Shown here one piece after another: positions 61,403-64,000 of a stretch of DNA of 64,000 bases. The DNA is from Dyadobacter diqingensis (lineage in GTDB: Bacteria > Bacteroidota > Bacteroidia > Cytophagales > Spirosomataceae), in NCBI RefSeq assembly GCF_024220585.1, contig NZ_JAMXKF010000003.1:434001-498000 (forward strand), written 5' to 3'. Below the pieces are notes generated by a model. It had not been told where the DNA came from. It was given only the letters and a program-made list of their open reading frames with translations, and searched no databases. A program made the translations under genes and the position numbers. Positions within the stretch are counted from its first letter, which is position 1; each line of letters begins with the position of its first letter.

Positions 61403-61876
61403 TCAGATTTTGATTTTTTCCACCTTTTCATGATTTGGCAGATAGGTTGGCAAGGCAGCAGAACCATACCAGATAAAGGTTTCGGCTTCTAGTAATTTTT
61501 CTTTGATAGCCGGATCAGTATCGAGCAGGCCGTTCGCTTCCTCGATGGTTTTAACATTCAGGATGAAAATCCCGCGATAAGCCTTATCGTTTTTCTTCAT
61601 CGGCCCGGCTACTACGAGTTTTCCTGCGGTGGCAAGTCGATTGATATTGCCCATATGGCCCCGAAAAAGACTATCGACTTTTTGCTTATCCGCAATTTTG
61701 TTGCTGCCTGTTTTTAAAATGACCAGTACATATTGTTTCATACCATACTCATCAGCCCCCAGTGAGTCCGCCAATGTTTTGTTGTATGCGGGATTGGCGG
61801 TTTGGGCTTTGGCCTGGATGGCGAGGAGCAGTATGAAAGCAATCGCCTTCAGGAATCGGGTGTAAATTCTGTTCAT
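61403..61876 (-). CDS. Secreted YCII-related protein
   Basis: 157 residues. Signal peptide 1-24 (ends AIQAKAQ). The rest is a YCII-like ferredoxin-type fold (QYVLVILKTGSNKIADKQKVDSLFRGHMGNINRLATAGKLVVAGPM) with the conserved His (RGHMGN) and the central GKLVVAGP. YCII proteins are usually cytoplasmic and small; the signal peptide here points to a periplasmic version. Role unknown. Confidence 0.8.
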   Translation of the reverse strand: MNRIYTRFLKAIAFILLLAIQAKAQTANPAYNKTLADSLGADEYGMKQYVLVILKTGSNKIADKQKVDSLFRGHMGNINRLATAGKLVVAGPMKKNDKAYRGIFILNVKTIEEANGLLDTDPAIKEKLLEAETFIWYGSAALPTYLPNHEKVEKIKI

Positions 61877-61909
61877 GGATACGTCATTTTGGATGTAAAC
61901 AAAGACAAT

Positions 61910-62641
61910 TTACTGATTAAGATTCGTATACATCAGCTCCGCCCAGCTTAAATTATCGGCCAGCTGACTTCTGCTGAACTCGATATGGATAACACGTCTT
62001 TTCTGATTATTCGTGGTTCGGCTCGATGCGTGTAAAAGCAGTGGTTTCATAAACATGATCCCGCCTTTTTGCACGTTACAAATCGTTTCAGTCTCAACGT
62101 TCCAATCAATTGTTTCAGCTTTGTAAATTCCTTTCAGATGTGATTGAGGAATCACTTTTAGAGCACCGTTATCCATGTTCGTGTCGTCCAGATGGATTCG
62201 GATCGTAAAAATATCCTGCAAAATTTCTAACGGCGGTTGCACCGAGAATTGATTTTGCTTTACTGTCCATGGTCCGTATCCCTTGGTGTCCCGTTTTTGA
62301 TCAACGGAAATGGTCAGATCCTGGTGATACGGCACAAACCAGTTTGAGCTGCCCGGTTTGTCAAAATAAATTGACTTTACAATAAAGAAATCGTCGCCGA
62401 AGAAATGGGTGATGATATGCTTTAAATTATTGTTGAAAATCTTGTCGGTTAATGTAGGAATTTCTTTCAGGAATTGTCTGATAGCAAACAAATCGCTGGA
62501 TTTTCTGAAAGTTGATTTCGTTTGATCGGCTTTTGAAATCTCTTTAATCAAATCTGCAATTTCGTCATTCCCGAAAACATCGTTAACAATAGCAAAACCA
62601 TCGGTGGCAATATCGTCTGCGAGGTCAAAATTTATTGTCAT
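61910..62641 (-). CDS. Phytanoyl-CoA dioxygenase-family Fe(II)/2-oxoglutarate oxygenase
   Basis: 243 residues of the PhyH cupin-like fold. Iron ligands are H106 and D108 in YHQDLTI and H204 in LLLHASSRT; R208 or the nearby Arg should bind 2-oxoglutarate. The last third has LDDTNMDNGALKVIPQSHLKG, typical of the family. The family hydroxylates varied small molecules; substrate unknown. It is followed by the YCII-like gene after 33 bases. Confidence 0.87.
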   Translation of the reverse strand: MTINFDLADDIATDGFAIVNDVFGNDEIADLIKEISKADQTKSTFRKSSDLFAIRQFLKEIPTLTDKIFNNNLKHIITHFFGDDFFIVKSIYFDKPGSSNWFVPYHQDLTISVDQKRDTKGYGPWTVKQNQFSVQPPLEILQDIFTIRIHLDDTNMDNGALKVIPQSHLKGIYKAETIDWNVETETICNVQKGGIMFMKPLLLHASSRTTNNQKRRVIHIEFSRSQLADNLSWAELMYTNLNQ

Positions 62642-62973
62642 AAAATCGGCTGGGATTTAATATTGGGGAAGGTTCATTTTAGTGGTTAACAAGTACGGGG
62701 GATTTAATATGATAGGTCGGAACTTACAAATATTCGTTTGATTTTTTAATATTTCCTCGTATCAAGTCTACTGGCGGATTGTATAGATCCTTGTTAAAGT
62801 TATAATTGCCTTCATTCAGGGGAACAAATCGGCTCGTAAAGGTATCTGTATAAACTATTGGCTGACTAAGCGAGACTGTTTTCTATTGTTAGATGATTAT
62901 CTGCGTTAAAAACACTCAATTTCTGTATTTTTACAATATTAAAATCGAATGAATCTGCTTAAACGTACATATA
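62642..62973. other. Divergent intergenic region before rocD
   Basis: 332 bases between the PhyH gene and rocD. A near-consensus -7 box TATTTTTA at 62925-62932 lies 42 bases before the rocD ATG. Otherwise AT-rich with nothing I can name. Confidence 0.5.
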
Positions 62974-64000
62974 ATGGCAAACTATACAGACACGGTGGCT
63001 GGTCTAACGAGACCCGGTCTTGAAGCAACGCAGCATGCAATGGAATTGGAAGGGAAATACGGTGCGCATAATTACAAACCGATGCCCGTAGTGCTCTCCA
63101 AAGGCTCTGGTGTGTATGTATGGGATGTGGAAGGAAAACAGTACCTTGATTTTTTATCGGCATACAGTGCGGTAAGTCAGGGGCATTGCCATCCGAAGAT
63201 TGTCGGTGCGATGATCGAACAGGCTCAAAAGCTGACCCTGACTTCCCGTGCTTTTTACAGCGACAAACTTGGTGAGTGTGAGAAGTTTCTGTGCGAATAT
63301 TTTGGATATGATAAGGTGCTGATGATGAATTCGGGTGTTGAAGGAGGTGAAACGGCCTTGAAATTAACCCGGAAGTGGGCATATAAAGTGAAAGGTATTG
63401 CGCCGGGTAAGGCAAAAACAGTTTATGCGTCCGGCAATTTCTGGGGGCGTACGCTGGCAGCTATCTCCTCGTCGACCGATCCGTCAAGTACGGATGACTA
63501 TGGTCCGTTTTTGCCTGGCTATATTATCATCCCCTACGATGATCTTGAGGCGCTTGAAAATACGTTTAAGAATGACCCGGATATCGCTGGCTTTATGGTA
63601 GAGCCGATTCAGGGCGAGGCGGGAGTAGTGGTTCCAAAAGAAGGTTATCTGAAAGGTGTGCGTGATTTATGTACTCGATACAACGTTTTATTTATTGCGG
63701 ATGAAGTTCAGACGGGGATAGGCCGTACGGGAAAAAGACTGGCATGTGACTGGGAAAATGTAAAACCGGATATTCTGGTGCTTGGAAAAGCGCTATCCGG
63801 TGGGACAATGCCGGTTTCCGCAGCCTTTGCCAATGACGAGATTATGCTGACCATCGCACCCGGTGAACATGGGTCGACATACGGAGGAAATCCGCTGGCA
63901 TGTGCCGTTACGATTGCCGCGTTACAGGTTGTAGAGGACGAAAATCTGGCGGACAATGCTGAAATCATGGGACAGCTGTTTCGTAAAAGAATTTCGGATT
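62974..64000 (+). CDS. rocD: Ornithine aminotransferase (partial, right edge)
   Basis: 342 codons are seen; the frame is open at the right edge. Class-III PLP aminotransferase. [22 protein letters not shown] near the N-terminus and [16 protein letters not shown] are typical of ornithine transaminases. The PLP lysine is K272 in [10 protein letters not shown], with the carboxylate binder [11 protein letters not shown] upstream of it. It moves the delta-amino group of ornithine to 2-oxoglutarate, giving glutamate semialdehyde in the route to proline or glutamate. About 70 residues are missing at the end. Confidence 0.92.
   Translation, partial: MANYTDTVAGLTRPGLEATQHAMELEGKYGAHNYKPMPVVLSKGSGVYVWDVEGKQYLDFLSAYSAVSQGHCHPKIVGAMIEQAQKLTLTSRAFYSDKLGECEKFLCEYFGYDKVLMMNSGVEGGETALKLTRKWAYKVKGIAPGKAKTVYASGNFWGRTLAAISSSTDPSSTDDYGPFLPGYIIIPYDDLEALENTFKNDPDIAGFMVEPIQGEAGVVVPKEGYLKGVRDLCTRYNVLFIADEVQTGIGRTGKRLACDWENVKPDILVLGKALSGGTMPVSAAFANDEIMLTIAPGEHGSTYGGNPLACAVTIAALQVVEDENLADNAEIMGQLFRKRISD

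Overview
The window looks like a chromosome segment of a Bacteroidota bacterium, most likely a cytophagal (Dyadobacter/Spirosoma-like). The evidence is a SusC/SusD pair, two proteins with type IX secretion (T9SS) C-terminal domains, many lipoproteins with short signal peptides, weak Shine-Dalgarno sequences, and promoters with the Bacteroidota -7 box TAnnTTTG. The genus is an inference from gene style, not from a marker gene.

Layout. 1-9.6 kb: the start of a secreted glutaminase-like protein running off the left edge, a DsbD-type thiol:disulfide interchange protein, argB, and a SusC/SusD uptake pair. 9.6-24.9 kb: a haem-motif/FG-GAP secreted protein, argH, small enzymes (AhpD-like, GNAT, NlpC/P60), purM, a Fic AMPylase, a T9SS-secreted PQQ-type sugar dehydrogenase, a GT9 glycosyltransferase, a WG-repeat protein and a tandem pair of paralogous lipoproteins. 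25-36.6 kb: a giant T9SS-secreted metallophosphoesterase, then an accessory region built around four copies of a 49-bp two-hairpin repeat. It includes a WYL regulator that ends inside one repeat, an internally deleted WYL relic at another, and a duplicated Crp/Fnr-plus-outer-membrane-protein module. 36.7-42.6 kb: an AT-rich, defence-like island with an AbiF/Abi_2 HEPN protein and a candidate leader ncRNA, unknown small genes, a DGQHR-like fragment, a protein with an altered PD-(D/E)XK-like motif, a patatin with a tightly coupled partner, and an IS3 relic. The island ends beside a tRNA-Pro(GGG). 43-49.9 kb: a TetR-controlled TolC/MFP/RND efflux operon. 50-64 kb: housekeeping and miscellaneous genes: arginine decarboxylase, gmhB-like, hemE, a HicA-like gene with an unusual partner, a TPP-riboswitch-controlled TonB receptor, small stress or unknown genes, a phytanoyl-CoA dioxygenase-like protein and the start of rocD at the right edge.

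How the genes work together. argB, argH, arginine decarboxylase and rocD cover arginine synthesis, polyamine formation and ornithine breakdown, but they are scattered rather than in one operon. The SusC/D pair and the riboswitch-linked TonB receptor are outer-membrane importers; the second is probably for thiamine or a precursor. The most novel-looking material is in the island: the AbiF gene preceded by a promoter-hairpin-T-run unit, and the two-gene patatin operon without a CBASS nucleotidyltransferase. The HicA-like pair at 55-56 kb and the duplicated Crp/OMP module with a conserved operator-like site are also notable.
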